64,000 bases of DNA. Origin: Paraspadella gotoi (taxonomy: Eukaryota; Chaetognatha). Of this stretch, positions 1 through 16,900 are shown one piece after another. The stretch is taken from contig CM119264.1 in assembly GCA_051294375.1 (NCBI GenBank), forward strand, positions 8,129,051 through 8,193,050, given 5' to 3'. The stretch's first letter is position 1. Each line of letters begins with the position of its first letter. Below the pieces are notes generated by a model that was given only the letters and a program-made list of their open reading frames with translations, was not told where the DNA came from and searched no databases. A program made the translations under genes and the position numbers.

Positions 1-3000
1 TTGAAGTACACCGAATTTGTAGGCGAAGCAGCATTGGCGCCCTACCGCTCCTGTCCAAGGCTGGAAGAGACAACGACGGTATGGGTTCCTACTCCAGGAG
101 CTGCTGTCCCTAGTTCTGTGCCTTCGAAAATACCTCCAACAGACACCATCAAGTTGCCCAAATCTCCAGAAAAAACTCGTCGCTTCTTCGCTAAGAAACT
201 TCGACTCCGCCTGGAAAAGAGCCCAGAACTTCTTGACGACGAGGATGCCTTCAAGATTTTCCTTGCCGAGTCGGGACCGTCGTGGTTGAAGTGGGATGGG
301 AAGGACGTTAAATCTACTGCCAAAATCATCGCCTTGCAACCACCGGCCATTAAAGTTCAAAATCGAATTATGACGTTCCTAGAGTCTATTCCCATATTTC
401 ATCGTTTTCGCGTCATTTGCCGCTTCTTGGTACATATCGACGAAGTCTTCAAACGCAACTTACTCCGGCGCATTTTAGAGACCAAGATGATCGTTCCATC
501 TTTTCTCCAGCTCTTTTCCATTTTTCAAGTCTTTGACTTTGACGGACGGTTTCTTTTCGAGTTGGTCATCAGCAAGTGGGACCAAAAAAAAGAGAAGTGG
601 CGGAACGAGTTCGTGGAGAAACTTGAAATGAAGACTGTTGAAACGGCTGTGAAGACTCTTCTAGACTTTGTCACCAACTTTGATTCACTTATCAATAACT
701 TTGCGAAGCTCGACTGCTTTCCCTTCGGGTTTTTGTATAGCTTATGTTGTAGCAATAAGGTAACAATAATACTTATCAACTTTTTTTCGCAGTGGAAGTA
801 CATTTATATTTAAAAAATATTGTTTTTCTTAGGATTCGACACTCATAGATTTGAGTCCCACAGTTATGACGAGACTTTGCGATTTCCCCGAGGAATCCAA
901 CTCACATCTCCCTTTCAAGAATAAGGCAATTCCCATTGTCATCGGTTCCGGCGATGAAAGCTATTTCCAGAGCCTTGGGAAAAAATCTAAGAAAGCCAAC
1001 TTTTACCATGAAACGTGGCGGCAGGAGGCCACGTCTCGCGGCTGGACGAATTACGAGTTCTCTCTCTTTTTAAAAAAATACCTTGGTGTAGATTATGAAA
1101 GCAAAGAAAAAGAACTAAATCGCTTCCTTCAAATCCTGGTGAGCATGGTATTTAGTATTCACTCTCTTACAAAAATTTAACAAAACAAAATAAACAGTGA
1201 TGATTAACCGTGTAAGCGTCGCAATGGATTTTCAAGAATAGGAAGTGGGCGATAATGAAAATACTAATTTAATTCAGTTGGCTACGACTGTGCAGCACAG
1301 GGCCATTAAAATCCTTCACCTCATTCACCTTATCAAAAAGGTTCCAGTTCCGACCAACATTTCAGAGCTGGAAGAAAATATTTTCTTTAGGTAAACTTAA
1401 AGGAATAACTTTAATTTTGAAATAAAATGACTGATAATTCGTAAAGACATAAATTATAACTATCTAGAGTAATTTGACCTTATTTACATTTTTAAAACAT
1501 TGACTTCTTCCTTGAAAAATACAATTTTATTGCCCAAAAAACCCAGCAGTTTAACTTTAACGGTATACGTACTTATAGGTATTGCGACGCTGCCTTATTC
1601 GGTGGATTCGCAGACCCGGACGATCTATTCGCCATTGTAGAAGAGGGGCGCCGTCGCTTGAATCGTTCACCACGTTTTGCTGTTGAATTTTTTAAGGACA
1701 AAAACGTTTTCCTGACTAATCTCCTTTGCGAAACTCACAGTATTACGCCACCAGAGATGGCGACGAGGACGCCCCTTCACAGCGGCCATTGTGACTCCCT
1801 CAACGGCTCGATCCAGTCTGTAATCGATAATCTCATTCGCGTGGTCGTTATTACTGGCCATCCAGACTGCCTGGTGACGATGACCAAGAGCTTGAGGTCA
1901 GCTACTCGTATAGCGATCGTCCACGTTCCCGCGTTATCCATCATGCCCAGCTCCGACCTTCCCTTCTTTGGTCCCGATCCCGAGACGCAAATGTACAGTC
2001 TACGGACTGAGAACCACGTCTTTCATCTCTCATGCTTCGACCCGATCTTCCAAGAGGCGCGCACCATAGTCGATGCTTGCCTGAAGGACAAGATGGTCTT
2101 TTTAGCGAAAGACAAGACCGTCCGGTGAGACATAAATTATTTTGAACGTGCAATGCTTGTATTTCTTTACCCAAACGATAACGACGATATATTTTGCGAC
2201 GGGTTATGAGAAGCCTATGGGTTTTATGTTCGTCGTCACCGTTATCACCCTGGTGTGTTCTTGGACGTCACGTTATTTTTTTCCCCCTGAGTCAAACAAA
2301 TAACAAAGATTCGTGCATCGATTTGGTTAAAAAAAATTTCTATTTTTTAGGGTACAGCCACAGGGTTCCTGTCTCACTCTTTCTCTCATTAGTTTTTATT
2401 TATTCTGGGTCTATAATTCACTTTGTCGGTCCCACCCCTAAATCTTGTCGGTAAGTCACCTTCATCATCTCAGAATATCGAATTATGATAAATTATGCAA
2501 AAAAATTGATGTCCGTCCGTCCGTCCGTCCGTCCGTCCGTCCGTCCGTCCGTCCGTCCGTCCGTCCGTCCGTCCGTCCTCCGTTAGCTTTGAACGCCAAT
2601 TACTCCTGAGTGGATGGTGCGATTGACTTGAAATTTTGTCGGTAGGAAATTGTGTGATTGAGCAGGAAATAAGAAATAAGGAATGAGGAAATGAGCAGGA
2701 AATCAAGTTTCGATGGAATCGTCAAAGTGAAAATGAGTTAAAATGGAAAAAACAAAGTCTATTTCAATATTTGATTATGTTTTTTTTATATTAAATGTAA
2801 ATTCAAGAAGCATTAAATAATTATTAATAAATTAGTAATTAATTAGTTGTAATTAATTTATTAATTAATTTTGTGATCGAGATTGTGTTTTTGCGATTGA
2901 GAGGCGAGACAAATTGGAAAACGATTTTGACGCGAATAAAATTAATTAATAAATTATCTGATCAGCTGCTTACCGCTAATGATCGTGGGCAGATCCGGCA

Positions 3001-3506
3001 TTTTTTGCTAAAACTTTGTTTGTTTTTTTTTTAACCTGCGGCAAGAGAAAAAGTAAAAGTTAAAAGGTTACAGTTAAAGTTTTGCCATTAGAAGTCGAGT
3101 TTTCAGTGTATAAAATTATTATAATTATTACTCAGCGAGGCTACCTATTAGTTTCGGGATTTTTTACTATTATTTTCCCATTATCGACAGGATCTTCCAT
3201 AATATGACCGACAAGAATATTTGCCTTCTTCCTATGGTTTTGGACAGACAGAATATGACTTCTGCGCAAATGGCGCACGAGGCTGTCGGCGACAAAAAGG
3301 CCGTTTCCCATCGGGCGTCGCTCTTCTCGTGCCACAAAACACCTTCAGTGTCGGCGTTACGCCACACAGAGATTCGCGCTTCTTTAGCCTTTCTCCTCGG
3401 CCGAAAGTACGAACTTAACTCGAATGTTTTTAAGACATCTCAGAAGAGATTACAGTCCTTTCTAAGTAATCTTGTTGATGAATCAGAGAGTGGACAGGAT
3501 CATTGA
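1..3506 (+). CDS. Unrecognised multi-exon protein, 5' end outside the window
   Basis: Five exons join in phase: 1-759, 833-1138, 1278-1390, 1579-2124 and 3191-3506 (stop TGA at 3504). The reading frame is open from base 1, so the start lies upstream. The visible part encodes about 680 residues. I do not recognise the family. It is a soluble-looking protein: a Ser/Pro/Lys-rich start, then helical stretches rich in Leu, Phe, Lys and Glu, a region with GHCDSLNGSIQSVIDNLIR around 1780-1840, and a polar C-terminus ending in ESGQDH. No signal peptide or clear membrane span was seen. The last intron (2125-3190) carries a transposable element (2340-3036). The final exon rests on one phase-2 junction (CG, then acceptor ATCGACAG at 3190), so it is less certain than the others. 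PGM begins only about 280 bp downstream on the same strand. Confidence 0.6.
2340..3036 (+). mobile_element. Family-1 MITE-like element, copy A (left end eroded)
   Basis: This is one of at least seven related copies in the window. The best-preserved copies end in GCCGGATCTGC at the left and its reverse complement GCAGATCCGGC at the right; here only the right end (2990-3001) is clear. Internally it has a block beginning TCTATAATTCACTTTGTCGG, a TCCG microsatellite, one ~130-bp unit containing TGTGTGATTGAGCAGGAAAT, and an AT-rich ATTAATTA section. It lies inside the last intron of the first gene. No transposase frame is present, so it is non-autonomous. Confidence 0.7.
2513..2578. repeat. TCCG tetranucleotide microsatellite
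   Basis: About 16 uninterrupted TCCG units form the core of the family-1 element. Other copies carry much shorter or degraded versions at the same internal position (near 35010-35040, 41900 and 48178-48195), so the tract has expanded in this copy. Confidence 0.95.
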
Positions 3507-3695
3507 ACCCAAGTATTACGAGTAGCGGTAGCGGATTATTTATTTTAGTTCCTAATAATTGATTGAAGCTCTTCCAACATTTTACTTTGGAAAACATTTC
3601 CATGTCGTAGTTTCATAGATTTAAGTTTACTTTTGACCGTTAAAATTGCTCATTTCATTTTTTGAACTTTTTTTTTCCTGAATGAGGCCTATTAA

Positions 3696-6937
<3,242 letters not shown>

Positions 6938-7380
6938 ACCTGAGAAGCGAAAGCAACGCTCGTTAAGACTGACAATCGTAGATTGGCTTTTGGGTTTCGA
7001 AGTGCTGTGTGAAATTTACTTTTTTTTCCTTTTTCCCCCCCGAATAATAGATACAATTATTTTCATGTCCAATTAATATTATTTCTCATTAGATATTTCT
7101 AGTCCATCATTGGCTCTGAAAGTTGGCAATACATTATATTAATCGAGCCACTTTAAAAATCTAGTCTTTCTCCATTTCAAATGGCATTATTTCTTCGTTT
7201 TGTTATGTTTACGTTTTTCGTGTTAGTTTTTTCACTCAATTACGCAAATCGCGAGAACCGATGAGACTTTACGGTTTACCTCTTCCAGTGAAACAATGAA
7301 GGATAGAAACTAGGTAGATTGTTTATTTACTTAACTTTAACTCATTGATCTATCGCCAAAGAAATATTTTAAACCAAAGA
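6938..7380. other. PGM to NTE intergenic spacer
   Basis: This 443-bp AT-rich spacer lies between the PGM stop and the first ATG I assign to NTE. It should contain the PGM 3'UTR and the NTE promoter and 5'UTR. No TATA box or strong polyadenylation signal stands out by eye. Confidence 0.6.
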
Positions 7381-10300
7381 ATGGAGGGACGCAAAGCAAT
7401 GTCTCGTCTCCCGGAATTCGCGAGGCCCATTAAAGAAATTTTGGAAGCGAGGAGGTAAGAATAAATTGCGTGCGGCATCCATTTGCTTTTTTTTTTTTCG
7501 TGTCCTTTACCTATCTTTTTGTAAGGTCTTAAGAAAGGTATGCGACTTCAAAAAAACTTATTTTGCTTTAGCCTTTATGAATTAGCGACTAACTGGCTAA
7601 AAATGTCATTGTTCTTCCTTACTCCTTATTTTTATTCCATTCCCGTTTCTAGCGAGGAAATTGTCCTCGGCATCCTTACTTTTATGGTGGCCTGGGTCTG
7701 CGTCTGGGTGGCGCGTTTCTCCTTGCGTCGTTTTTTCGGTTGGCAACCTCCGACGGAAGAAGATTCGAGGGAAAACACCGAATGCGAGGTGGCCGAGCAG
7801 AAGGAGAGGTCGGTCAAGCCTAGGTAAGGCTAGATTCAACTTTTGGAATACAAAACAGAGAAGGTTTTAGGTCTAATTTTGAGTGAGGAGTCTCAACCAA
7901 ATCAACATTTTACGTATGTGCTTCTCTCCTTACTCTGAAGGTTCCGAAAGCGGGACAAGGTGATGTTTTACGGACGCAAAATCATTCGCAAGATGGGGTC
8001 TGTGGGCGCGACGGTCCACTCGGCCGCCGATAACCTTAACTTTAACGCCAAAAACAGACAAATATTGTCAAAAGTCTTTAGACAAATACTCAGAGACGGG
8101 TGAGAAACAGAGACTACCATGTGAGAGGATTTATTATTGTTTCTGTCACTCATTACTATAAACCACCAATTTTTATTTTTAGCGGGGAACGGGAACATTA
8201 CTTAGAGGAAAAGGAACTCCCCTCGACAATGCTGGAGGTGGACATGACAGACCGCGAGGCAGAGTCAGTCCTTCCCGCCGACATTCTCTACATGCTTAAG
8301 TCCATCAAGTGAGTGACGACGATCTCAAATGATTTCATTATTAGTTTTACACTGTTCACGGTTTACCAGTTTACCTAAATTTCAGAAAAATTTCATTGCA
8401 TACCAAATTTTAAAATCTGTTGAAAGCATCGCGCATTTGTTGACGCATATTTCTTCCCCTTATAAACGATCTCTCCTTCGCCTTTTCGACAGAGTATTCG
8501 GGCATTTCGAGCGCCCTCTATTTCTGCAACTCTGCAAAAAGATGGAGACGCTACGATTGGCCGCGGGACAGTGGCTCTTCAAACCAGGTTGATCTGAAGG
8601 AGATTGATAGGCGGTCCAATTTCTCTTTCTCGCGGCTTCCCTGTTTCTCACTTTTCCCTACTATCTCCTTTTTTCAATTTTACCTTCCCCCCAGGCGATC
8701 CCGACGATAGCATCTTTGTGGTGCAAGACGGCTGCGTCGAGATTTACATCCTCTACGAAAATCGAGAGATTCTAGCCAAGGTGGTGCAACCGGGCGAAAG
8801 TGTGGCCAGTCTTCTCTCGATTCTCGACGTGCTCACCGGGCATAGAGAGCCGTACAAGACTGTCTCGGGTCGAGCAGTGCAAGACAGTACCATCCTTCGG
8901 TTGCCGGGTGAGTGGAAATAAAAAACATTGGCATTTAGTTATTAGATTATATACTATATTTCCTTCGAAAATCTACATACATCGAGACATTACGGGTAAA
9001 TGGTAGTGCTCAATGGGATTCATAAGATAAAAAACGCAGTATAGTATTATTTTTTAAATGTGATTGTCTGTAGTTTCAATTTTTGCACATGTGACTTGTG
9101 ACTTTTTAATGATGACAAACAATTACGTAAAATCGTTTTTTCGTATCGATTTCCAGACCTAATGAGATCACCGCAATCCTCATGAACTACTTTGAGTGAA
9201 AAATAAACCTCGGTTTCTTTTTAGTTTTTAAATAAAAAACATTTTTTCCCATCCCGACCCTGGTCCGCCTTTTCCGATCTATAAATCGATATGCCCTACT
9301 TTGCCTTCTTTTTTCTCGATCATCGGGTCCGTAACAAGCGGTTCGGTCATCGTGTTTTGCGTCGTCGTCGTCAGCTGACGCGCATAGATGTAGCGAGGGT
9401 CGATGCGGTCGTCGTCGTCGTCGGTTTTGTCGGCGACGGAATCGGCCTTGTCGGCCTCCTTTTTTCCTTTTTTCTTTGCCTTTGGTGACGATAATCCCAA
9501 TTCTCGATCAAGCATATTTTGGCTGAAGTTGTAGTCCTCGATCATACGAGTAATTGCGCGAAGGTCGTGCTGGAGCTTCTCCACATGCGCCTCCCCGTCG
9601 ATTGAGGCTTCGATATCGACGTCCTCGGTCGGCGATGAGCTCGCTGAGGGCGACTTGGCCGCAAAATCATGGCGAGCGAGTTGAAGGTCGGCCAATTTTT
9701 CGTAGGAAAGACGCTCGAGCTCTTCCAATTTCTTAACGTTTGTTAAAAAAAAAGAATGAATAGTTCTATTTGCAGAAATTACATGCGGATTACCATCGTC
9801 ACTAACCTGAATCTTGTGTTCCTTGTACTTGGCCTTGAGACACTCCTGGTGGTAGGAGTTGCGCTTGAAGCAGCAACGGATCACGAAGTTACCACAGCAG
9901 GAGATGATAACGGCGAGGAGGCCAACGAGAAGAGCGAGAAGACGCGACATTGCCACCCACACTGCAGGGTTTAGAGTCGTCACATCTGCAATAAAGATTT
10001 CGGAGGACGTAAAAACATTACTCGCTTTATTTTTTCTGACTTTTCTTAATTCACCATCAATTTGGGCTCTCAGATCTTTGAGCTCAACAAGTGCCTTGAT
10101 TGTAGCTGTCACTATAGCTTTTTTTTATATTAATCTCCGTACCCTTTGCCGATTTGCCCGTTCCGCAAGATTCGACCGTCATTGCGCACTTCACGTATTC
10201 GCCGTTTAGCAGCGCGAAAAAGACCCAGGCCATCGCTACCACTGCCGCCTTGCCCATCGCCCGCCACAACAGGAGCTGGGAGCGCCAGTGGCATCCGAGT

Positions 10301-11525
10301 CGAAGATGGCAAAATCCCGTGGAAAGGATCCAAGTGGTTGGGTTGAGAACGATCGCCAGGAAGAAGAGGGCGACTGCGGGGACAAAGATGCAAGCCAGGC
10401 CGTAGACGAATCGGTATCTGGTAGTAGAATGGGAACGGGCAAGAGAAAATGCAAAAACGGAAGGGTGAGGACAGTGCAGTCAAACTGTATCTGTCAATGT
10501 TGTCGTTTTTGTTATTGCTGCGGCAACGGCACATTCGTGGAAAAACATTCGGTCGTCGTCTTTTAGGCACGGATTTATTGTGGGTCCTCACGTCCAAATG
10601 AAGTGGCCGTGGTCGACGTGATCGACCTCCGTGTCGAGGGTGTCGTGGACGACGGCGTCAAGGTTACAAGGGCAGTCGAACTCCGCCGCGGAAAAGATTT
10701 TCTCGATGGCCGACATGGTCAAAAAGATTCCCGTTGACGTCAGTGTGCTGATAAAAGAGGAAAAACGTTTTGAAAGAAGAAAGTTGTGACTTGTGTCCGT
10801 CCGCTTGCAGTCTTTTAATCAAAGCCTTGGTGTCTGTACATTAGAGTAGAGCACTCAGAACAAAAAAATACTTGAATGATCAAACAAGGATATTTAGATG
10901 TAAGATAATTAACTAGTACAAAAAATATTTTGTTCATATTGTCATATTTGTAGTAATATTCTTATAAAATAATAAATTTTAAAAATAATTTTTTAAAACT
11001 TTTATTAAAGATTCAGAAAGTTGAATCAAAAATATAAAACATGTTATCAAAAATTATGTTATTAAAATGGGAAAAATGTAAAAATTCATAACTTTTTTAT
11101 TCTCTTTTAAAAACTTATATATGTTAAAACATTTTAATCATTTTTTGTGATCAAACATAAAATATCATATAACATATTTTATAAAAGTTTTTTAGTTTTT
11201 TACGGTGAATCCAAATCTGTTTTTAAAAATAAAATATTGTGGTATAATCCTTTCTTTTCGTTGTGTAATAATTATTAGAAAAGTTTGAAATGAATTTTCA
11301 ACAACGATTTTATTTGATAAAAACGGACATGTTTCGGCTTAACTACAAGCCTTCATCAGCATTAAAAAAGTTAGTGAATTTTGAAACAAATTATGTGCAT
11401 AAAGAAAGAGTGAGAGAGAGAGAGAGAGGGCAAAGTTTCCAACACAGAGTTGAGAAGGATAGTGGTCAATTGTGAGGACAGATTAAGGTGAAACAAATAG
11501 AGCCAGTTTGTGAAAAGAAATTGAA

Positions 11526-11563
<38 letters not shown>

Positions 11564-13880
11564 AAAGGAGAGAGAGAGTGAGAGAACTTGAAAAATAATA
11601 CATTGTGCAATGTACAACAAAGATAAATATTGTTTAAAACTTAATGATTAGTGTTAACAATTAACTACTGTGAATAAATAAGTTAGTGAAGATGAAATTG
11701 TGAAATTTGAAATGTGAAGGAAATAGAGGTGAGGGATAGTTAAGCAATTATTATTATAGTGAAGTATAAGAGTTAAGATAGAGCTCAAAGTGAGCTGGCC
11801 CCCTTGGCTTGTGCAAATAAAGGCCTGATCGATGTGGTCGGGTCATTGACGTGTCAGTGGCTGTGAGGACAAAATCGTTGAGCCTATGTGTGCGGCGTTA
11901 GGGAGGCTTCCTTGCGGGAAGATACCAAGGCTACTCTGATGTCTCTCTGGCCTGGTACGCCTGCCGACTGCCCTCTTCTCGCCTGCTGACGAGGTGGGCG
12001 GCTTTCCGTTCTTGCCGCTTTTGCGACAGGAGTGGTGGACTCTCCTTCCTCCTGCAGCCGTCGCTTTGGGCGGCGCTCACTCCACAGAGAAAGGGAATGA
12101 GTTGCTACAGGTGAAGGAGAGGCATCGTCTGCCCATTGCCTGCGCAAGGGTCTCCGCCTGTCTCGTTGAGTGGAGACGGGGGAAGTCATTGTGCGGACGT
12201 GGTGGAGACGGGGCCTCCACCACGCTTTTTGATAAGCGAATCATAGCTTGGAGGGAGGTCGAATTCGTCCTCCATCACGATTCAAAGAGGGCTCGAGGGC
12301 TTTGATGTATATTGCCTCTCTAATACCTCTTGAGAACCATCGGGTCATGGGACAGCACGAGACAGTCTGTTTCTCTAAATACATGGCCAGGTATTTACCG
12401 TATGCTCGGCTACAGCGGACAATTAATGACCGCGGGCATCACGATAAGGTTTCGTGTGCTGCTGAAATCGATCCGTCAGAGATTTGCCTGTCTCGCCCAC
12501 GTATGCTGCTGTACAGGCTTGGTTGCCCGCCCCTGCACAGGCCGCCCAATAGACGGCTCCTGATGTTTTCGGTCTGGGGATTTTATCTTTCGGTTTCACC
12601 AAAAGCTCACGCAGAGATCTTCACTAACTTATTTATTCACAGGAGTTAATTGTTAACACTAATCATTAAGTTTTAAACAATATTTATCTTTGTTGTACAT
12701 TGCACAATGATATTATTTTTCAAGTTCTCTCACTCTCTCTCTCTCTCTCTCTCTCACCATTTCAATTTCTTTTCACAAACTGGCTCTATTTGTTTCACCT
12801 TAATCTGTCCTCACAATTGACCACTATCCCTTCTCAACTCTGTGTTGGAAACTTTGCCCCTCTCTCTCTCTCTCTCACTCTTTCTATATGCACATAATTT
12901 GTTTCAAATTCACTAACTTTTTTAATGCTGATGAAGGCTTGTAGTTAAGCCGAAACATGTCCGTTTTTATCAAATAAAATCGGCTTGTTTGAAAATTCAT
13001 TTCAAACTTTTCTAATAAAAATAAAATAAAATTATTTTGAAATTTAACGATTTTATAAGGATATTACTACATAAATAATTAAATTTAGTATACTATTCTG
13101 TTAAAAAAAATTTTAAAAGGATTTAAAATTTATTAATTACATATCCATAGACAGTAAAAAAATAATGTTCAATCACTCAATCTTTTCGTCACTCCACCCT
13201 ACTGTACATATATGTATAAACATATATGCAGTCTCTAATTTTAATTTCTTTTTTCTTTTACTTTTTTTATCTCCCTTTCGGGCTATAAAATATTCTAGCG
13301 GCATATATCTACACAGGATGAATTTCCAAAATCTGAGGGAATATTGCATAATTCAAATCGCGGCTTTGTATCAAAATGATAAAAACAAATTGTATCGGAT
13401 CTTTGGCTATCTTGTGCCCAATACGAATTATAATTTGATTTAGAGTTTTCTAGAATGACTTTATTTTTGCTTCTTATTTTACATTCGCCTACCTGAGACA
13501 GCCAGATTTTCGAAGACTTTCGAATCTGACTGGGTTGGATGCTCGTGGCCGAAGTCCCGACGCTGTGTGACTCAGGAAGCGATGGAACCAGGACATGATG
13601 TTCGGCCCGTGTTTTAAGAGTTAACGCTTTTGGAAACTGAAGATCGTGATGTTTACGGGTGTCGACGTCTATCCTCGAGTATGATAACCCGGTCGATAAT
13701 GATGGATGGGGTCGACCGCGAAAACGGTATTGCGATCAGACACCCGCGATTGATTTACGTCGATAAAAGAAATAAAACAAATGGAATTCCGGGCGAGATT
13801 TGCAAAATATTTGTGGTTGTCGATTGAGTAGATTTTTCGGTCTGTCTTTGCAGTCCGGTTGGGACCCGTTGCATGGAAAG

Positions 13881-13925
<45 letters not shown>

Positions 13926-16900
13926 AGCGCAAATGGAAAATGAGATAAAATCTCTCGTTTTCCGCTCAGAGAGAATTTTTTGTTGTCTCGTCTATAGACT
14001 ATAGCGCCCAACATTTCATGCGTTCCGTTTCTGCACAATGAGTTCTCGTCATGAAACTGGGTCAGAGACAAATTTTTCATGAGCATTTCTCTTTTCGATT
14101 GAGTCTGGGATTTCCTATCTATCCGTGTAGAAAATATATTATTATTATTATTATTATTATTATTTTTGTTATTATTATTATAAGGTTATAATTTAATATT
14201 TGGTTCGTGCAACAAGATGATATTTTACGTTTTAATTTGTCAGTAACAAATTTATGAAGCTTTTGTTTATATGTGGAGTTTTTTGTCGTATTTTTTGTAA
14301 AAATTTTAACGGTCTCGTGTTCTTTCCATTATTTTGGACGACTTCGTCGACATTTTCCTGTCCGGAGGAAAGATGAAAAGATTAATGAGGGATTGCCTCC
14401 GGCAGGAAGGGGTGCGTTGACCGGGTGATATGAAACGACGATAAAGGGTCGCAATTTATGCCTGATTGCATCACAAAATTTTGACGCGAAGGAGGGAGAA
14501 GACGTGTTTAAACTGTACCTGTATTTGTATTGTAAAAGTAATTAAATTAGTATTTTTATTAGGTTTTTTGTGCCGGATTTAGGAAAAACCGAATAAAAAT
14601 TTTGATTAACATGTTTTCTTCGTCTTATCGGGAATAATCAAATGCATATTTAGACATGGAATGAGTACTTAATACAATGGTCTTAGCAGACAGTTGGTGA
14701 CATCAGTATTCAGTAGGCCGATGCACCACTGTAACTCTCGCGGTTTCTGAGTAGAAGAAACATAGAACAAGCTTCGGTCGGCAGTAGTATGCGGGAGGCC
14801 AAAAGTCCGGCCAATGTCATGTACAACTGAATAGTAAGACAATCAGGTAACAAGAACCAAAGAGCAACAGGAAATAAAACTGTAAAGTAAAATGAAGCAC
14901 AAACCATAAGTAAGGCACATAATAAAATAAACGTACAAGTAATAAAAACCAAATATAAATGTCTATGAAAAAGTCCATTAGTTCGTGAATCGCAGATGAA
15001 CGGAGGCAGACGATCCTGAAGGAGAGAAGCCATGAACGTAACCGTAACAATTCTCTCTTTTTATTCAGGCACCGCTTTCAATGAAGTGTTCAGAGACTCT
15101 CCCCAATCGTTGGTTCGAATTGTCCAAGTAAGTCGTTCCTCTTATCTCTTGTCTTAACTTAAGAAATAACTCTTTGATTTTTCTTTTAAAGGTGATTATG
15201 GTTCGTCTTCAAAGAGTGACTTTTATGTCCCTACATCATTACCTCGGCTTAACATCGGAGTTGGTCAACGCCAGAGTTGCTCATACGCATGCGCATGCGA
15301 CTTTGAGTTTTAGTGAGTATTTTCATCCAAAAATCAATTTATGACGAGGAGCTAGTAGATGACTGCTATTTTGGTTACCCGTAATGAGCTCGAATCGAAA
15401 TTTGCTTCGCTGTCAATAATCAGGTCAACCAAAGAACTTCAACGCGAGTCCTAAAACTAGTCCCAAACGCGTGAAGAGGTCGGCCTCGCTCCCGCGCAGC
15501 ATGACTTCATCCGACTTCGATGCCGCCGTCAGGTATTCGCGCCGAATGTCGGTCCGTATGCCTGTCCGTCGGCCTGTTTCACTTACGTTAAAATGCATAT
15601 AATTTGCCTATAATTGGTTGCTCTTAAATCTAAGGGACTGCTAGCGCCGCTTTCAGGAAATCCTAAAACTAAAAAGAAATAAAAGACATAATTTTGATGC
15701 AGTGCATGTCATAAACCACCAAAGCCTGTCCAAAGTCAGAGGCAAAATAGCTTATTTATTAAATGAATGGATAATTTTTAAATTGGTTGTACCAATTTCA
15801 TATAAATATACGGGCGAAGAAAATTATTGTAGTCATTTTATGTCTTGTTATGTCAGGACATGTCATGTCACGAGAAATACATGTGATAAGGCAGTCACTG
15901 CGGCGCAACACATTTGATTTACCGTTCTTGTTTTCGACTTGTTGCCCTTTTGATAAACCCATTCCTTATCCTCAGTCGGGCGCGCGTTACGAAAGATGAA
16001 GGCAAACAGTTAAGGGTAAGTTTTCTATTCTCTGCCCGTTTTCGCTTTGCACTTTTCACGCTTGTTATTTTGTCCGATCGAGCGCGCCACTTTTCGCTTC
16101 CTTAGGCCAAGGCCATGAAAAACACTAATGGAGAAGCTTCTGAAATTTCTCAATCCCTATCAACCAGCGCGCCGTCGGCGAATCAGGTTCGGCTTTGGCA
16201 GTTCCTGGTGTTTTCTTTTATGTTGCCGCAATATTATTTTCTTTTCTATTTGTTTTTTTTTTTCGAAATTTATCTAAGACTTTTAAGTTTTAAATATGGA
16301 ATAACACAATAGCACAAGTTCTACACAGTTTCTTTGGAGGCAACTAAGAAACTGAAGAGACAGTAATAATTGTTATGAGTTAGTGTCAGAATCGTCAGAA
16401 TCGTCAGAATCGTCACTGAGCTTCGGATCAGGCTGTAACACTGGACGGTTGGTGGATTTTAGTCCACCATAAAACCTATTTTTTTAAATAGCTATTTGTT
16501 TTTATCGGCAAAATTTTGGTGATAAATCAACGACAGTACGTAAACTTTTTTACCCTTTAGGCAACCGTGACGATGAACAATCTGGAGGATTCAACCGCTG
16601 ATTCTCACCAAGACTTCTCCCAAAACGCCAGCGTCTCCTTCAAGCGTCTTGGAAAAAAGTCGGGCATCGGCGCTAATGACGAACGCAGCAACGCCAGGGG
16701 GCGCCAAACGGATTTTATTGATGGCGGTCACGCCTCTCGTCCTGTGGATCAAAACGCTCAATGGAATGCTGGCTCAAAAAAATCGCCTCCTGGCAATGAA
16801 AACATGGGGCGTCCGCACGCCGGCGGACTAGGAGGATACTCCGTCTCCACAATCGCGATGCACGACGCCACCGACAACGTTATTTTGCAACGCGCCACTA

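Larger units (their letters stand above)
11237..13017. mobile_element. Penelope-like (non-autonomous) element with ~370-bp inverted arms, copy 1
   Basis: The element is flanked by a perfect 12-bp direct repeat TAAAAATAAAAT (11225-11236 and 13018-13029). A left arm (about 11273-11660) is near-perfectly complementary to a right arm (about 12645-13017). Each arm contains AG or CT microsatellites and a hammerhead-like core. Outside the left arm there is a ~36-bp extension with no counterpart on the right. The same layout of inverted terminal repeats plus a short one-sided extension is described for Penelope-like elements. The middle (11680-12640) is GC-rich, with no reverse transcriptase or endonuclease frame that I can recognise. 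Confidence 0.7.
10837..13206. mobile_element. Tc1/mariner-like MITE copy 1, split by a second insertion
   Basis: The right end reads CACTCCACCCTACTGTA and the left end TACATTAGAGTAGAGCACTC. These are inverted relatives of a terminus TACAGTAGGGTGGAGC and are bounded by TA. Compared with the uninterrupted ~620-bp copy at 17106-17722, its two halves (10837-11236 and 13018-13206) are separated by a 1.8-kb inverted-repeat element. There is no coding frame for a transposase. Confidence 0.75.

Noticed and set aside
11994-12649. Overlapping frames in the GC-rich middle of the first hammerhead element
   Set aside because: No similarity to reverse transcriptase, GIY-YIG endonuclease or transposase motifs that I can recognise, and the frames do not persist in copy 2.
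14710-15033. Hydrophobic 107-codon minus-strand frame with several possible membrane segments in an NTE intron
   Set aside because: No recognisable family, no supporting splice or start context, and similar chance frames occur in AT-rich introns. It would need expression evidence.
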